From Nocardia sp. NBC_01503 (GTDB lineage Bacteria > Actinomycetota > Actinomycetes > Mycobacteriales > Mycobacteriaceae), in the NCBI RefSeq assembly GCF_036327755.1, contig NZ_CP109596.1:5952001-6016000 (forward strand): 64,000 nucleotides of DNA, in the 5' to 3' direction. The notes beneath the pieces were generated by a model. It made no database searches, was not told the origin of the DNA, and saw nothing but the letters and a program-made list of their open reading frames with translations. The translations under genes and the position numbers were made by a program. Every line of letters starts with the position of its first letter. Within the stretch, counting starts at the first letter, position 1. Positions 1-8,219 of this stretch are shown one piece after another.

Positions 1-81
1 AATGCCGGGCCGCTGTTGGAACTGCTCGCCGTGCGGATAGCCGAAACCCGCCTGGGCGATCTGCTGTCCCGAAACGCGTAG
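1..81 (+). CDS. 3' end of an unidentified gene
   Basis: Frame 1 is open from the window edge to a TAG at 79-81 and encodes the last 26 residues of a protein, leucine-rich and ending LLSRNA. Allantoicase starts 31 bp downstream, so the two genes are probably co-transcribed and this one may belong to ureide (purine) catabolism. That is inferred from position only. Too little sequence is present to name a family. Confidence 0.6.
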   Translation, partial: NAGPLLELLAVRIAETRLGDLLSRNA

Positions 82-112
82 CGCCCGAACACATCTACTG
101 AAAGAGGAAGCG

Positions 113-1135
113 ATGTCGGACTTCACCAGCCTGCCGGACCTGGCGCTGCGCAGCTACCGCGCCAGCGTGATCGCCGCCAGCGACGAATCCTTCGAAGAGC
201 GCGAAAACCTCATCCAGCCTTGGGAACCGCGCTTCTCCGCCGAGACCTTCGGCACCAAGGGGCAGGAGTACGACGGCTGGGAGACCCGACGTCGGCGCAA
301 CGCGCCCGGAAGCGACTGGGCGATCGTGCGACTGGGTATGCCGGGCATCGTGCGCGGCGTGGTCATCGACACCGCGTGGTTCAAGGGCAACTATCCGCCT
401 TTCGCCTCCGTGGACGCCTGCCGGGTATCGGGTTATCCCGGTGTGGCGGAGCTGGATTCGGCCGAATGGGTCGAGATCGTGCCGAAGACGCCGCTACACG
501 GTGACGCCAAACATGAGCTGCCCGTCGACAGCGAGCTGATCTTCACCCACGTGCGCCTGCATATGCATCCGGACGGCGGTATCGCCCGCTTTCGCGTGCA
601 CGGTGACGTGGTGCCGGATCCGGTCCTGCTGAGCGGCCTGACCGTGGATCTGGCCGCGCTCGAACACGGTGGCCGCGCCGTCGATTGCTCGAATCTGTTC
701 TATTCGGGTGCGGACAATATGCTCGCGCCCGGCCTCGCGCGCAATCAGGCCGAGGGGTGGGAGACCGCTCGCCGCCGCGATGACGACAATGACTGGGCGG
801 TGATTCGTCTTGCGGCCCAAGGTGTTCCGGAGCTGATCGAGGTCGACACCACCAACCTGGTGTTCAACGCACCGGCCGAAGTGCGCCTGCTCGGCGTCGA
901 TCTGCCCAGCGGCACACCGGTTCCCGCCGCCGACTCCCCGGCCTGGTTCGAACTGCTGCCGACGGTGGCGATCCAGCCCGACACCCCGCACCGCTTCCGT
1001 GTGCAGGGCGCCCGGCCGGTCACACACGTGCGTCTCGATATCTATCCGGACGGCGGTATCGCCCGTCTGCGACTGCTGGGTGCTCTCACTCCGGCGGGTC
1101 TCGAGGCGCTCGTCACCCGCTGGGGTGCGGCCTGA
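113..1135 (+). CDS. alc: allantoicase
   Basis: 340 aa. Allantoicase (EC 3.5.3.4) hydrolyses allantoate to ureidoglycolate and urea in the cytosol as part of purine/ureide degradation. The protein has the two tandem allantoicase repeats expected of the family. The first carries FGTKGQEYDGWETRRRR, the second EGWETARRR followed by DWAVIRL, and each repeat ends with a YPDGGIAR-type strand (HPDGGIARFR near 149, YPDGGIARLR near 317). Length matches the family. The ATG has a good ribosome binding site (GAGGAAG). The gene lies just downstream of an unidentified gene and is separated from the convergent lycopene cyclase by a long hairpin. Confidence 0.95.
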   Translation: MSDFTSLPDLALRSYRASVIAASDESFEERENLIQPWEPRFSAETFGTKGQEYDGWETRRRRNAPGSDWAIVRLGMPGIVRGVVIDTAWFKGNYPPFASVDACRVSGYPGVAELDSAEWVEIVPKTPLHGDAKHELPVDSELIFTHVRLHMHPDGGIARFRVHGDVVPDPVLLSGLTVDLAALEHGGRAVDCSNLFYSGADNMLAPGLARNQAEGWETARRRDDDNDWAVIRLAAQGVPELIEVDTTNLVFNAPAEVRLLGVDLPSGTPVPAADSPAWFELLPTVAIQPDTPHRFRVQGARPVTHVRLDIYPDGGIARLRLLGALTPAGLEALVTRWGAA

Positions 1136-1167
1136 CCGGTACACCCACGCGGTCCGGCGGGTGAATT

Positions 1168-1208
1168 CGCCGGTGGTCGGCCGCTGATGCCTGGGTCGGC
1201 CACCGGCG
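1168..1208. terminator. hairpin between convergent alc and lycopene cyclase
   Basis: CGCCGGTGG at 1168-1176 pairs perfectly with CCACCGGCG at 1200-1208, and the stem can continue inward through several more pairs and wobbles. There is no T-run, as is common in GC-rich actinobacteria. It sits between two stop codons (1135 and 1216) and could end transcription from both sides. Confidence 0.6.
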
Positions 1209-1215
1209 ACTCCTT

Positions 1216-2331
1216 TCAGGGGCGCATGATCGAGGTGACGAGTCCGCGCCGTATTCGCCACGGCAGTGCCGCGAAGAGGGCGGACATGGCGGCGGCGGTA
1301 CCGGGCAGGTCGTCGCGGGCCGAGAGGTAGGCGCGCTGACGGGCGGGGGAGAGGACGAAGAAGGCGTCGAAGAACAAGGGCAGGTCCTGCGGTGGGAGGC
1401 TGAGCAGGGCTTGTAATCCGGCCTGGCGCAGGCGATATACCGCGCGCGCCGAGGACGGCCAGATGCCGTCACCGGCCGCGACGGTATCGGCGGTGTGGAG
1501 GGCGGCGGCGACGCTGTAGCCGGTGGCAGGATGGGTCAGCGCCCCCGCGGCACCGAAGGATCCGGGGCGCGGGGCGCCGCCCTCGAGGGGGAAGCGGACG
1601 CGTTCGATTCGCTCCGTACCGGTGAGGGTGATTCCGCGAGAACGCAATCGGTGCGCCAGACGGTCCCGGAGCAGCTGGGTGTCCAGGGCGGGGCGACCGG
1701 CGAGGCAGGTCTCCTCGAGCAGAATTGTGTTGTCGCTCAGGGGAACCGCGTAGAGAAACGAACGTGGTTCCACGGAGTCCGCGCCATTGTCCGATCGCCA
1801 GTCCATGAAGAGGGTCTCCGGTTCGGCCCACTGCGCGCGATCGATCACCACGCCGTACGCGGTCTGCTCGGCGAGCCCGGGGGAGCGGGGGATGCCCCGG
1901 GCATCGATGACGCGGCCGCCGGGGAGCATCGAACCCGAAGCCAGGCGCACCGAGGGCATATCCAGGGCGTGCGAGCCGGATCGGGACGGCGGAACGATAT
2001 CCACGACCCGGTCGGTGATGATCGTGGCACCGGTCGGATCGAGCGAATCCTGGAGTGCCGCGGTATCGAAAACCACGTATTCACGATCCAATTCGATGCG
2101 CCGTGTGGTCCACACGGCCGGACGCTCCACCGTGGCCGCGAAGGTATGCGACGGCACCCATTCGGGCAGCTCATCGGCCCAGGCCGCGTAGGTGGCGGTC
2201 CACCGGAACTCCGGTCGCGGGTCGATGACCGTCACCGACTGCCCCTGGGCCAGCGCGCGATGCGCCAGCGCCCGCCCGGCCGGGCCGGCTCCGCAGACAA
2301 TGAGATCGGAAGACACACCTGATTGGATCAT
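1216..2331 (-). CDS. lycopene cyclase family protein (FAD-dependent)
   Basis: 371 aa. The N-terminus has a Rossmann FAD-binding motif (LIVCGAGPAGRALAHRAL) followed by VIDPRPEFRWTATYAAW, the pattern of the CrtL/CrtY-type lycopene cyclases that close the ionone rings of carotenoids at the membrane. The TGYS signature near residue 262 and the EETCLA motif near 209 also fit. No other carotenoid gene is in the window, so its biosynthetic partners lie elsewhere. It is transcribed divergently from the proline-rich membrane protein at 2407. Substrate and ring type cannot be read from sequence alone. Confidence 0.88.
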   Translation of the reverse strand: MIQSGVSSDLIVCGAGPAGRALAHRALAQGQSVTVIDPRPEFRWTATYAAWADELPEWVPSHTFAATVERPAVWTTRRIELDREYVVFDTAALQDSLDPTGATIITDRVVDIVPPSRSGSHALDMPSVRLASGSMLPGGRVIDARGIPRSPGLAEQTAYGVVIDRAQWAEPETLFMDWRSDNGADSVEPRSFLYAVPLSDNTILLEETCLAGRPALDTQLLRDRLAHRLRSRGITLTGTERIERVRFPLEGGAPRPGSFGAAGALTHPATGYSVAAALHTADTVAAGDGIWPSSARAVYRLRQAGLQALLSLPPQDLPLFFDAFFVLSPARQRAYLSARDDLPGTAAAMSALFAALPWRIRRGLVTSIMRP

Positions 2332-2406
2332 GATCGACGACCGTCATACGCTTTCGGGACTGTCGCCGGGTCGGGAGGTTCCGGCGCACCGTGAAAGGTT
2401 GACTAC

Positions 2407-3354
2407 ATGACTTATCCACCCGGACCGCCGTCCGGACCCGGATTCGGTGGCGATCCGCAAGGGCAGGGCGGGCAGGAGCCCGAGAACCCCGCCTGGTGGG
2501 ACCAGCCGTCGCAACCCACGCAACCGCCGCAGCCGGCCTGGCCGAGCCCGCAGGGTGATCAGAGTTGGCAGCAGCCCGCCGCGCAACCGGGCTGGCCCGG
2601 TCAGCAGAGCGACCCGACCTGGCAGCAGCCCGCGGCGCAGCCGGGATGGCCTGGGCAGCAAGGATATTCAACGCCGCCCGGGTACGGCGCACCGCCGCCG
2701 CAGCGCTCCAATACCGGTCTGATCGTCGGTCTCGCGCTCGCGGTGGTCGCGATGCTGGCCGTCGGTGTGGGCGCGATCGTCGTCCTCACCGGCAAGGACA
2801 GCTCCGATCAGGCGGTGACCGTCACCACGACCACGGAGACGCCGACCCGCACCGAGGCGACCACCACCCGTCCGACGACGACCACCAAGGCCGCTCCGGC
2901 CGGTGGGCGCTTCACGTACACCGAGTACGGCGAGGCGTGGAACTTCCGGCTCGGTGATGTGGCGCTGCAGGCCGACTGGGTGGAGGGGCACGACTACAGC
3001 TCCTGTGCCCCCATCGAGGAGGCGGCCAAACTCACCGGCCTCGGCTGCCAATACGCGTCCGAACTGGTCTGGAAGTCCGAGAACGGCGGTCTCATGCTGA
3101 CCCAGTTCATCCTCACCATGAGCGATGCCGGCAAAGCCTCGGCCGCCGAAGGTCAATTCGACGACAATGACATCAAGCTGCCCGCGGGCAGCACGATCTC
3201 GCACTTCGAGACCGGCAAATGGCGTGACGGCAGCCAATCGGAGTTCCTGGTGATCACCCTCGCCACGGCGGACACCACCGTCGACGAGCCCACCGTGGAG
3301 AAGTACCTGCGCTACCGCCACAGCGACACCCTCGGCGCCTTGATCTTCCGCTAG
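2407..3354 (+). CDS. proline-rich N-terminus, single-pass membrane protein of unknown function
   Basis: 315 aa. Residues 1-100 are Pro/Gln/Trp/Gly-rich with a repeated WQQPAAQPGWPGQQ unit, as in many actinobacterial membrane proteins. One transmembrane helix follows at about 103-127 (LIVGLALAVVAMLAVGVGAIVVL), then a Thr-rich linker (about 137-163) and an extracytoplasmic domain of about 150 residues with two cysteines (SCAP and LGCQ) that could form a disulfide. The topology is cytoplasmic tail inside and folded domain outside. I do not recognise the outer domain. The gene ends at a strong terminator. Confidence 0.85.
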   Translation: MTYPPGPPSGPGFGGDPQGQGGQEPENPAWWDQPSQPTQPPQPAWPSPQGDQSWQQPAAQPGWPGQQSDPTWQQPAAQPGWPGQQGYSTPPGYGAPPPQRSNTGLIVGLALAVVAMLAVGVGAIVVLTGKDSSDQAVTVTTTTETPTRTEATTTRPTTTTKAAPAGGRFTYTEYGEAWNFRLGDVALQADWVEGHDYSSCAPIEEAAKLTGLGCQYASELVWKSENGGLMLTQFILTMSDAGKASAAEGQFDDNDIKLPAGSTISHFETGKWRDGSQSEFLVITLATADTTVDEPTVEKYLRYRHSDTLGALIFR

Positions 3355-3365
3355 CTCGCGGACGT

Positions 3366-3403
3366 CCGCCCCGCATCGAATCACGATGCGGGGCGGAAAT
3401 TTT
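3366..3403 (+). terminator. intrinsic terminator
   Basis: A perfect 13-bp stem, CCGCCCCGCATCG at 3366-3378 with its complement at 3384-3396, has a 5-base loop (AATCA) and is followed by AAATTTT. It lies 12 bp after the stop of the gene at 2407-3354 and before the convergent SDR. Confidence 0.9.
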
Positions 3404-3424
3404 CGTATTCTCGGCTACTGCCGG

Positions 3425-4189
3425 TCAGATACCGCCGGTGGCGAGCAGGCCGCCATCCACGCGAACGGTGGTGCCGGTGATCCACGCCGATTCGGCGGAG
3501 GCCAGGAACCCGATCAGCCCCGCCACATCCTCCGGCGACCCCAGCCGTTTCATCGGATAAACGGCCGCCGCCGCCTCCTCATCGGCCGAGTACAGCGCAT
3601 CCGCGAACTTGGTCTTGATCACGCCCGGAGCGACCGCGTTCACCCTGATCTTCGGCCCGAGCTGCCAGGCCAACTCCTCGGTGAGCCGAATGAGCGCGGC
3701 CTTGGAAGCCCCGTAGGCGGCGATAACCCCGGTGGACCGCAACCCGGCCACACTGGCCACATTCACCACGGCCCCACCGTGCTCACCCATCCAAGCCTTG
3801 TACGCCTCCTGCACATACCCGAGCGCCGCAACAACATTCACATCGAAGATCTTGCGCACCCCATCCAGATCAGCCTCCATGAGCGACCCGTACACCGGAT
3901 TGATCCCGGTGTTGTTGATCAGCACATCCAGCGACCCGAACTGCGCCACAGCGGCGGCAACCTGTTCCGCCCGAGCCTCGGCTTCCCCCGAATTCCCCGC
4001 TACCGCAACAACTTTACCGGAATACCCCAGCCCCCTGAGCTCCTCGGCCGCCTCCTCCAACGGCCCCTGCTTCCGCGCCGTCACCACCACATCGGCCCCT
4101 CGCCGCAGCAGCTCCGCAGCCACCGCGAACCCGATCCCCCGGCTCGCACCGGTAACCAGCGCACTCTTCCCAACCAGATCATCGCTCAT
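3425..4189 (-). CDS. SDR family oxidoreductase (FabG-like)
   Basis: 254 aa with the start at the internal ATG (4189). Classical short-chain dehydrogenase: TGASRGIGFAV dinucleotide motif, NNTGINP after beta-4, and the catalytic Ser with YGASK (Tyr and Lys). The C-terminal ITGTTVRVDGG motif is typical of FabG-like NAD(P)H-dependent 3-oxoacyl or alcohol dehydrogenases. A longer reading from a GTG at 4246 would add 19 residues of unconserved sequence before the Rossmann fold. The ATG is preferred because MSDDLVGKSALVTGASRGIG is the normal family N-terminus. Substrate unknown. Confidence 0.9.
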   Translation of the reverse strand: MSDDLVGKSALVTGASRGIGFAVAAELLRRGADVVVTARKQGPLEEAAEELRGLGYSGKVVAVAGNSGEAEARAEQVAAAVAQFGSLDVLINNTGINPVYGSLMEADLDGVRKIFDVNVVAALGYVQEAYKAWMGEHGGAVVNVASVAGLRSTGVIAAYGASKAALIRLTEELAWQLGPKIRVNAVAPGVIKTKFADALYSADEEAAAAVYPMKRLGSPEDVAGLIGFLASAESAWITGTTVRVDGGLLATGGI

Positions 4190-4306
4190 GTGACGGCAGC
4201 GTACTTCAGTCACATCATCCGGGTTGATCGGGCTGATCAACCCCACCTCATGGACCGATGAGTTCCTGCGGGTCGCTGATGCGGGGTAGGCACTCGGCTC
4301 ACCGGG

Positions 4307-4342
4307 CCGTGCCCGAGCACGCTCGCGGCAGCTCGGGCACGG
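4307..4342. terminator. hairpin in the gap upstream of the SDR and downstream of the SRPBCC gene
   Basis: CCGTGCCCGAG at 4307-4317 pairs perfectly with CTCGGGCACGG at 4332-4342 (11-bp stem, 14-base loop). It lies 15 bp beyond the minus-strand stop of the SRPBCC gene, so it probably terminates that gene. There is no T-run. Confidence 0.5.
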
Positions 4343-4357
4343 TCGGCGAGTGTGGCC

Positions 4358-4729
4358 TTACACGCCGGGACGCGGGACGTCTCCGCGCCAGGCGCCGGTT
4401 TCGTGGGGCCGGTCTTCGATGAACGTCTTGAAACGCTCGAGGTCGCCCTTCACGCGATGGTCGAGCAGCCCCAGCTTGTCGCCGACGTTCTCGATGAATC
4501 CCTCCGGATCGACGTCCATCTGAGTGATGATTCGGGTGGTTTCGTCGTCGATGCGGTGGAAGGTCACCACACCGGCGTGTTCGGGGCCGCTGTCGGATCG
4601 CCACGCCACGCGTTCGTCGGGATGCTGCTCGGTGATGGTCGCATCGAACTCGCGCTCGACGGGGCCCACCTTGACCTTCCAATGCATATGGGTGTCATCG
4701 AGTTGGTCGACGCGTTCGACGCCGGCCAT
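4358..4729 (-). CDS. SRPBCC (polyketide cyclase/dehydrase-like) protein, N-terminus apparently missing
   Basis: About 123 aa from the ATG at 4729. The residues match the central and C-terminal part of actinobacterial SRPBCC ligand-binding proteins: RFMAGVERV, VEREFDATITEQ, ERVAW, GVVTFHR, then a C-terminal helix ending DLERFKTFIEDR and GAWRGDV. Family members normally have about 30 further N-terminal residues (first strand and helix) before RFM. Here the upstream frame is open but unlike the family, and the divergent DUF72 gene begins only 99 bp away. Either the gene is 5'-truncated or it uses a degenerate N-terminus. No other frame restores the missing part by eye. Confidence 0.6.
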   Translation of the reverse strand: MAGVERVDQLDDTHMHWKVKVGPVEREFDATITEQHPDERVAWRSDSGPEHAGVVTFHRIDDETTRIITQMDVDPEGFIENVGDKLGLLDHRVKGDLERFKTFIEDRPHETGAWRGDVPRPGV

Positions 4730-4828
4730 GAAACGCGATCCGCGGACGATGTTCGTCCGTTTTCCTGTGGCGTGGGCGGCTCGGATGCGGTTGCGGTTGC
4801 GCCCGACGGTAGCGGGAATCACTGCCGT

Positions 4829-5650
4829 ATGACGATGTTGATCGGTACGTCCGGGTGGCAGTACGCCGATTGGCGTGGGGTCTTCTACCCGCAGGGCGTG
4901 GCCCAGCGGCGATGGCTGGAGTTCTACGCGCGATCCTTCGCGACGGTGGAATTGAATGCCTCGTTCTACCGGCCGGTGCCGCGCGCCACTTTCGAGGGCT
5001 GGCGGGAGCGGACGCCGGACGATTTCGTGATGGCGGTGAAGGCCAGCCGGGTGATCACCCATTTTCACCGACTGCTCGATCCGGAGATTCCGTTGCAGCG
5101 CTCGGTCGAGGCCGCGCGGGGGCTCGGTGACAAGCTGGGTCCGCTGCTGCTCCAACTGCCCCCGAACCTGCCTGCCGAACCCGACCGTCTTCGCTCGGTG
5201 CTGGAGCTCGTTCCCACCGGCCTTCGGGTGGTCGTCGAGCCGCGGAACGAGACCTGGTGGACCGACGAGGTGCGAGAGGTGCTCGAGGCACATGATGTCG
5301 CGCTCTGCTGGGCGGACCGGCTGGATCAGTCGGCGACGCCGCTGTGGCCGACCGCGGGCTGGGGCTACCTGCGTTTCCACGAAGGCACGGGCGAACCGTC
5401 GCCGAGCTACCGTGACGAGGTGCTGTCCGATTGGGTCATCCGCATCGACGCGTCGTGGGGCCGGGATCGAGATGTCTTCGTGTACTTCAACAATGACCCG
5501 GGTGGCGCGGCGATTCTCGACGCGATCCGCTTCGCCGAACTCGCCGGTGCGGCAGGCTGGCCGGTGACTCGCGCGTCCCGCCCGGCGGCGGAAACGAATT
5601 GCGATGTCGGACATCCCGATACGGCCGCGGCGTCGCCCCGGCTGAAGTGA
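4829..5650 (+). CDS. DUF72 domain-containing protein
   Basis: 273 aa from ATG 4829 (a second in-frame ATG is two codons on). It opens with MLIGTSGWQYADWRGVFYP, the family's diagnostic N-terminus, followed by the ELNASFYR strand, FVMAVKASRVITH, and a C-terminal DVFVYFNND motif. These proteins fold as TIM-barrel-like units. Their biochemical role is not established. Divergent from the truncated SRPBCC gene and convergent with the iron permease-like gene, with only 24 bp between the stops. Confidence 0.9.
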   Translation: MTMLIGTSGWQYADWRGVFYPQGVAQRRWLEFYARSFATVELNASFYRPVPRATFEGWRERTPDDFVMAVKASRVITHFHRLLDPEIPLQRSVEAARGLGDKLGPLLLQLPPNLPAEPDRLRSVLELVPTGLRVVVEPRNETWWTDEVREVLEAHDVALCWADRLDQSATPLWPTAGWGYLRFHEGTGEPSPSYRDEVLSDWVIRIDASWGRDRDVFVYFNNDPGGAAILDAIRFAELAGAAGWPVTRASRPAAETNCDVGHPDTAAASPRLK

Positions 5651-5674
5651 ACGGATCCGTTCGGCTGGTTCGCG

Positions 5675-6109
5675 TCAGTCGGATCCCTCGCGGTTCTCCA
5701 AACCGACAGCGTCACGTAGCTCGGTGCGGTGCCGTTGCAGCTCCGGGTAATTGTCGCTGAGTTCGCCCATCATCTCGGCGAGCCCGTCCGCGATGGCGTT
5801 GAGCTTCTGCTGGGTCGCGCGATCTGTGCGTGCCTGGGTGTTCTGCAACAGCGCCACCATCAGGAAGGTGATTATCGTGGTGGCGGTATTGATGACCAGC
5901 TGCCAGGTGTCGATGCTGGGCAGAATCAGGAAGCTCGGCACCCAGAGCACCACCAGTAGGACGCAGAATGCGAAGAAGCCCGCGTGTGAGGCGAAAGTGG
6001 CTGTCGCGGTGGCGAACCGGTCGAAGAACGACAGCTTGCCGGTGACCTCGGACGGCATTGTCGTCGGCCGCGCCCGCTTGCCGGTGTGGTGGGTGCTGCG
6101 GTCCGGCAT
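5675..6109 (-). CDS. low-affinity iron permease family membrane protein
   Basis: 144 aa from ATG 6109. This start is chosen over an upstream one because a good Shine-Dalgarno (GGAAGG) lies 7-8 bp before it. Two transmembrane helices (FFAFCVLLVVLWVPSFLI and WQLVINTATTIITFLMVALL) are followed by QNTQARTDRATQQKLNAI, which is the signature of the small bacterial Iron_permease family (Pfam PF04120). Iron transport by these short bacterial members is not established. The C-terminus is hydrophilic and cytoplasmic. Confidence 0.85.
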   Translation of the reverse strand: MPDRSTHHTGKRARPTTMPSEVTGKLSFFDRFATATATFASHAGFFAFCVLLVVLWVPSFLILPSIDTWQLVINTATTIITFLMVALLQNTQARTDRATQQKLNAIADGLAEMMGELSDNYPELQRHRTELRDAVGLENREGSD

Positions 6110-6223
6110 GGGAGTTACCTTCCAGATAGAGCCAACCGGGTCACGCGCCGAGCGTGCGGTGAACCGCTGCCCGGACATGGTCGTGTGCTTGTGAGCTACC
6201 CGCGCAGACGCGCAGCAAACGGG

Positions 6224-7030
6224 TCAATATCCGAGAACCGGGGGGTAAGCGAAGGCGGCGAGATCGTCCAGGTTTTGCTGTGCCAGCTCGATGTTGGCTT
6301 GCGCCGCGGCGGTCGCGGCGCCGGCGGCCGCCCCTGCTCCAGCGCCGATTCCACTGCCGATGGCTGTGGTGGCCGCGGTGACCGGAAGTGCGCCCAGCAC
6401 CGCCACGCCCGCGCCGACACCCGCTCCGGCCAGGGCGCCCGCCCCGGCTCCGGCGACCGGCCCGACTACAGCTCCGGCCGCACCGCCGATCGCGCCGCCT
6501 ACGACGGTGCCGACCATACAACCGACAATCGGCACCGGAGCTCCGGCAATGCACCCGACAGTGGCTCCGGCGGTCGCACCGATCGGCGGGCCGACGGCGA
6601 GTCCGGCGGCCGTGCCCACTGCCGCACCGAGTCCGGCGCCGGTTGTCGCTGTGATCGCTGCCGTGGCCGCGCCGATGCCTACTCCGACCCCGGCGCCCAC
6701 CAGGGCTCCCTGGGCGGCACCTTGGGCCGCGCCGTCGGCGGCACCTTGAACCGCTGCTGCGCCGACCAGGTCACGGCGGCGCTGATCAATCAGCGGAAGG
6801 TACTCGGGCGCCGGTGTGGGCGCTTGCCGGGACTCCGGGTCGGCGGGCGTGAAATCCGGCAGGTCGCGTGGTTTGCCGGGGGATGGCGGTGCGTCGACCA
6901 CTTCGACCGAGGATGCGGTTCCTGGCTCGACCTGATCGACATCCCCCGCCGAGGCGATTGCCGAACCCGTGACCATCATTGCCAGTACTGCTGTCGCCGA
7001 GGTTGTGATTTTCGTGATCCGTGAGCGCAT
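6224..7030 (-). CDS. exported Ala/Gly-rich glycine-zipper protein
   Basis: 268 aa. A Sec signal peptide (TTSATAVLAMMVTGSAIASA, cleavage near residue 28) is followed by a Pro/Asp-rich stretch to about residue 75. Then come about 155 residues of GxxxG/AxxxG glycine-zipper repeats such as GAAQGALVGAGVGVGIG and GGAIGGAAGAVVGPVAG, with two cysteines (GCIAG, GCMVG), and a Gln/Asn-rich tail ending YPPVLGY. Glycine zippers pack helices in membranes and can form oligomers. Whether this protein inserts in the inner membrane or the mycomembrane is not known. It is divergent from the first RafH-like gene, with a DosR-like box between them. Confidence 0.85.
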   Translation of the reverse strand: MRSRITKITTSATAVLAMMVTGSAIASAGDVDQVEPGTASSVEVVDAPPSPGKPRDLPDFTPADPESRQAPTPAPEYLPLIDQRRRDLVGAAAVQGAADGAAQGAAQGALVGAGVGVGIGAATAAITATTGAGLGAAVGTAAGLAVGPPIGATAGATVGCIAGAPVPIVGCMVGTVVGGAIGGAAGAVVGPVAGAGAGALAGAGVGAGVAVLGALPVTAATTAIGSGIGAGAGAAAGAATAAAQANIELAQQNLDDLAAFAYPPVLGY

Positions 7031-7207
7031 TGTTCTCTCGTTCTTTCTTGTCGGTATTCGACTCTGTTGTCGTGAATTCGCAGTGTTCGATTGCCCTGCA
7101 AATTGAGCGCGTAAGTTTTTCGCGCGGTAACTGATACGTCGATGGTCAACGAGTTCACGCGGCCGGATTATTTCGAATCCCTTGTGTAACCATCAACATG
7201 AAGAACC

Positions 7208-7221
7208 GGGACATTCGCCTC
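7208..7221 (+). promoter_or_regulatory. DosR-like box 1
   Basis: GGGACATTCGCCTC, 69 bp upstream of the first RafH-like start (7290). It resembles the mycobacterial DosR consensus GGGACNNNNGTCCC, with a strong left half and a degenerate right half. The same GGGACATT core recurs at four other promoters in the island. It could also serve the divergent gene at 7030. Confidence 0.55.
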
Positions 7222-7289
7222 TGTTTCGGCCGTCGGCTCGATGGTGGGATTCACCCGTCGGTAATGGTGATCAAACTGGGCGGCTGGTT

Positions 7290-8051
7290 ATGAGGATCCA
7301 CGAGTTCTATTCGACCGCAGGCGATCTCGCCATGTCTGTGCACCGTACCGAGGTCATCTCGCCGTATTGCGCGCAGCAGGCGGTCGAGGCGTTGATGTGT
7401 GTGCTGCGCAGGTATGGGTTCGGCGGATCCGTACATCTGCGCCTGCAGCGAGCGCTGGGCGCCGTCGATCGGATCGTGGCTCAGGTGAACTATCGATCCC
7501 CCCTCGTCGTTCTGCGGATTCAGCTGCCGATCGGTGGTGAGGACGGTGTTGCGGCGGTTGCCGATCGTCTCGACTGCCATATTCGACGCCAGTTGACGGG
7601 AATGCCGGTTCGTCCTTGGCCGGATCCGCTCCGCCCCACGATGGGGCTCGTATCGGGGCCGGGGTCGATCGTCCGGCGTAAGCGCTGTCGGCTCATGGTC
7701 GCTACGCCGCAGGCCGCGATGGCGGTGATGGATGCGTTCGATTTCGACGCGCATCTGTTCATCGACGCGGAGACCGGGCAGGACGCGGTCGTCTATTGGG
7801 CAGGGCCGCGAGGTGCCAGACTTGCTCGGCAGTCGAGGATGGAGCCACCGTCCTTGTCGGGGTCATTCACGGTCAATCCCATTCCCGCCCTGTATTTGTC
7901 GGAGCGGGCCGCGATCGAGCGGCTGTGCGGATACGGATTGCCGTTCTTGTTCTACACCGATGTGATCGAGCGGCGGGGGCGGCTGCTCTACCGCCGATAC
8001 GCTGGTGAATTGGGATTGGTGCAGGGGGAGTGTGGCGGGCTGACTTCGTAG
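7290..8051 (+). CDS. RafH-like ribosome hibernation factor (paralogue 1)
   Basis: 253 aa from ATG 7290. Layout: an S30AE-like N-terminal alpha/beta domain (about 15-110), then two tandem S30EA C-terminal-type units. The first has VRRKRC ... DFDAHLFIDAETGQDAVVYW, the second LCGYGLPFLFYTD ... RGRLLYRRYAGELGL. This is the organisation of the DosR-controlled mycobacterial hibernation factors RafH/Rv0079, which bind and stabilise idle ribosomes in hypoxia. A DosR-like box lies 69 bp upstream and a universal stress protein gene follows. Paralogues sit at 17752 and 19166. An alternative start at 7332 (MSVHRTEV) would remove 14 residues. Function is inferred by similarity. Confidence 0.85.
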   Translation: MRIHEFYSTAGDLAMSVHRTEVISPYCAQQAVEALMCVLRRYGFGGSVHLRLQRALGAVDRIVAQVNYRSPLVVLRIQLPIGGEDGVAAVADRLDCHIRRQLTGMPVRPWPDPLRPTMGLVSGPGSIVRRKRCRLMVATPQAAMAVMDAFDFDAHLFIDAETGQDAVVYWAGPRGARLARQSRMEPPSLSGSFTVNPIPALYLSERAAIERLCGYGLPFLFYTDVIERRGRLLYRRYAGELGLVQGECGGLTS

Positions 8052-8113
8052 CGTGAGATCGCGACCGTGGGCTCGATCCGCGTCCTGGCATGCGGGGATG
8101 CGCATGTGGCACA

Positions 8114-8127
8114 GGGACATTCGGCAC
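8114..8127 (+). promoter_or_regulatory. DosR-like box 2
   Basis: GGGACATTCGGCAC, 93 bp upstream of the universal stress protein start (8220). It shares GGGACATTCG with boxes 1, 4 and 5. The right half-site is poor. Confidence 0.5.
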
Positions 8128-8219
8128 TATTTGCCGCAAAGTAGCTGTGGTGCTGTGGAGTTACCCGCCGGTGGTACTCCGACCACCGCCGGCCCGATCG
8201 AGAAAACGGACGGAATGGT

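Noticed and set aside
2356-2369. GGGACTGTCGCCGG between lycopene cyclase and the proline-rich gene, a possible DosR-like site
   Set aside because: Only the left half fits. The right half has two of five consensus bases and lacks the GGGACATT core shared by the other sites.
3366-3403. GCATCG-N5-CGATGC resembles half of the CarH/LitR operator
   Set aside because: It is part of a perfect 13-bp terminator stem followed by AAATTTT, placed after a stop codon, and lacks the 11-bp repeat spacing.
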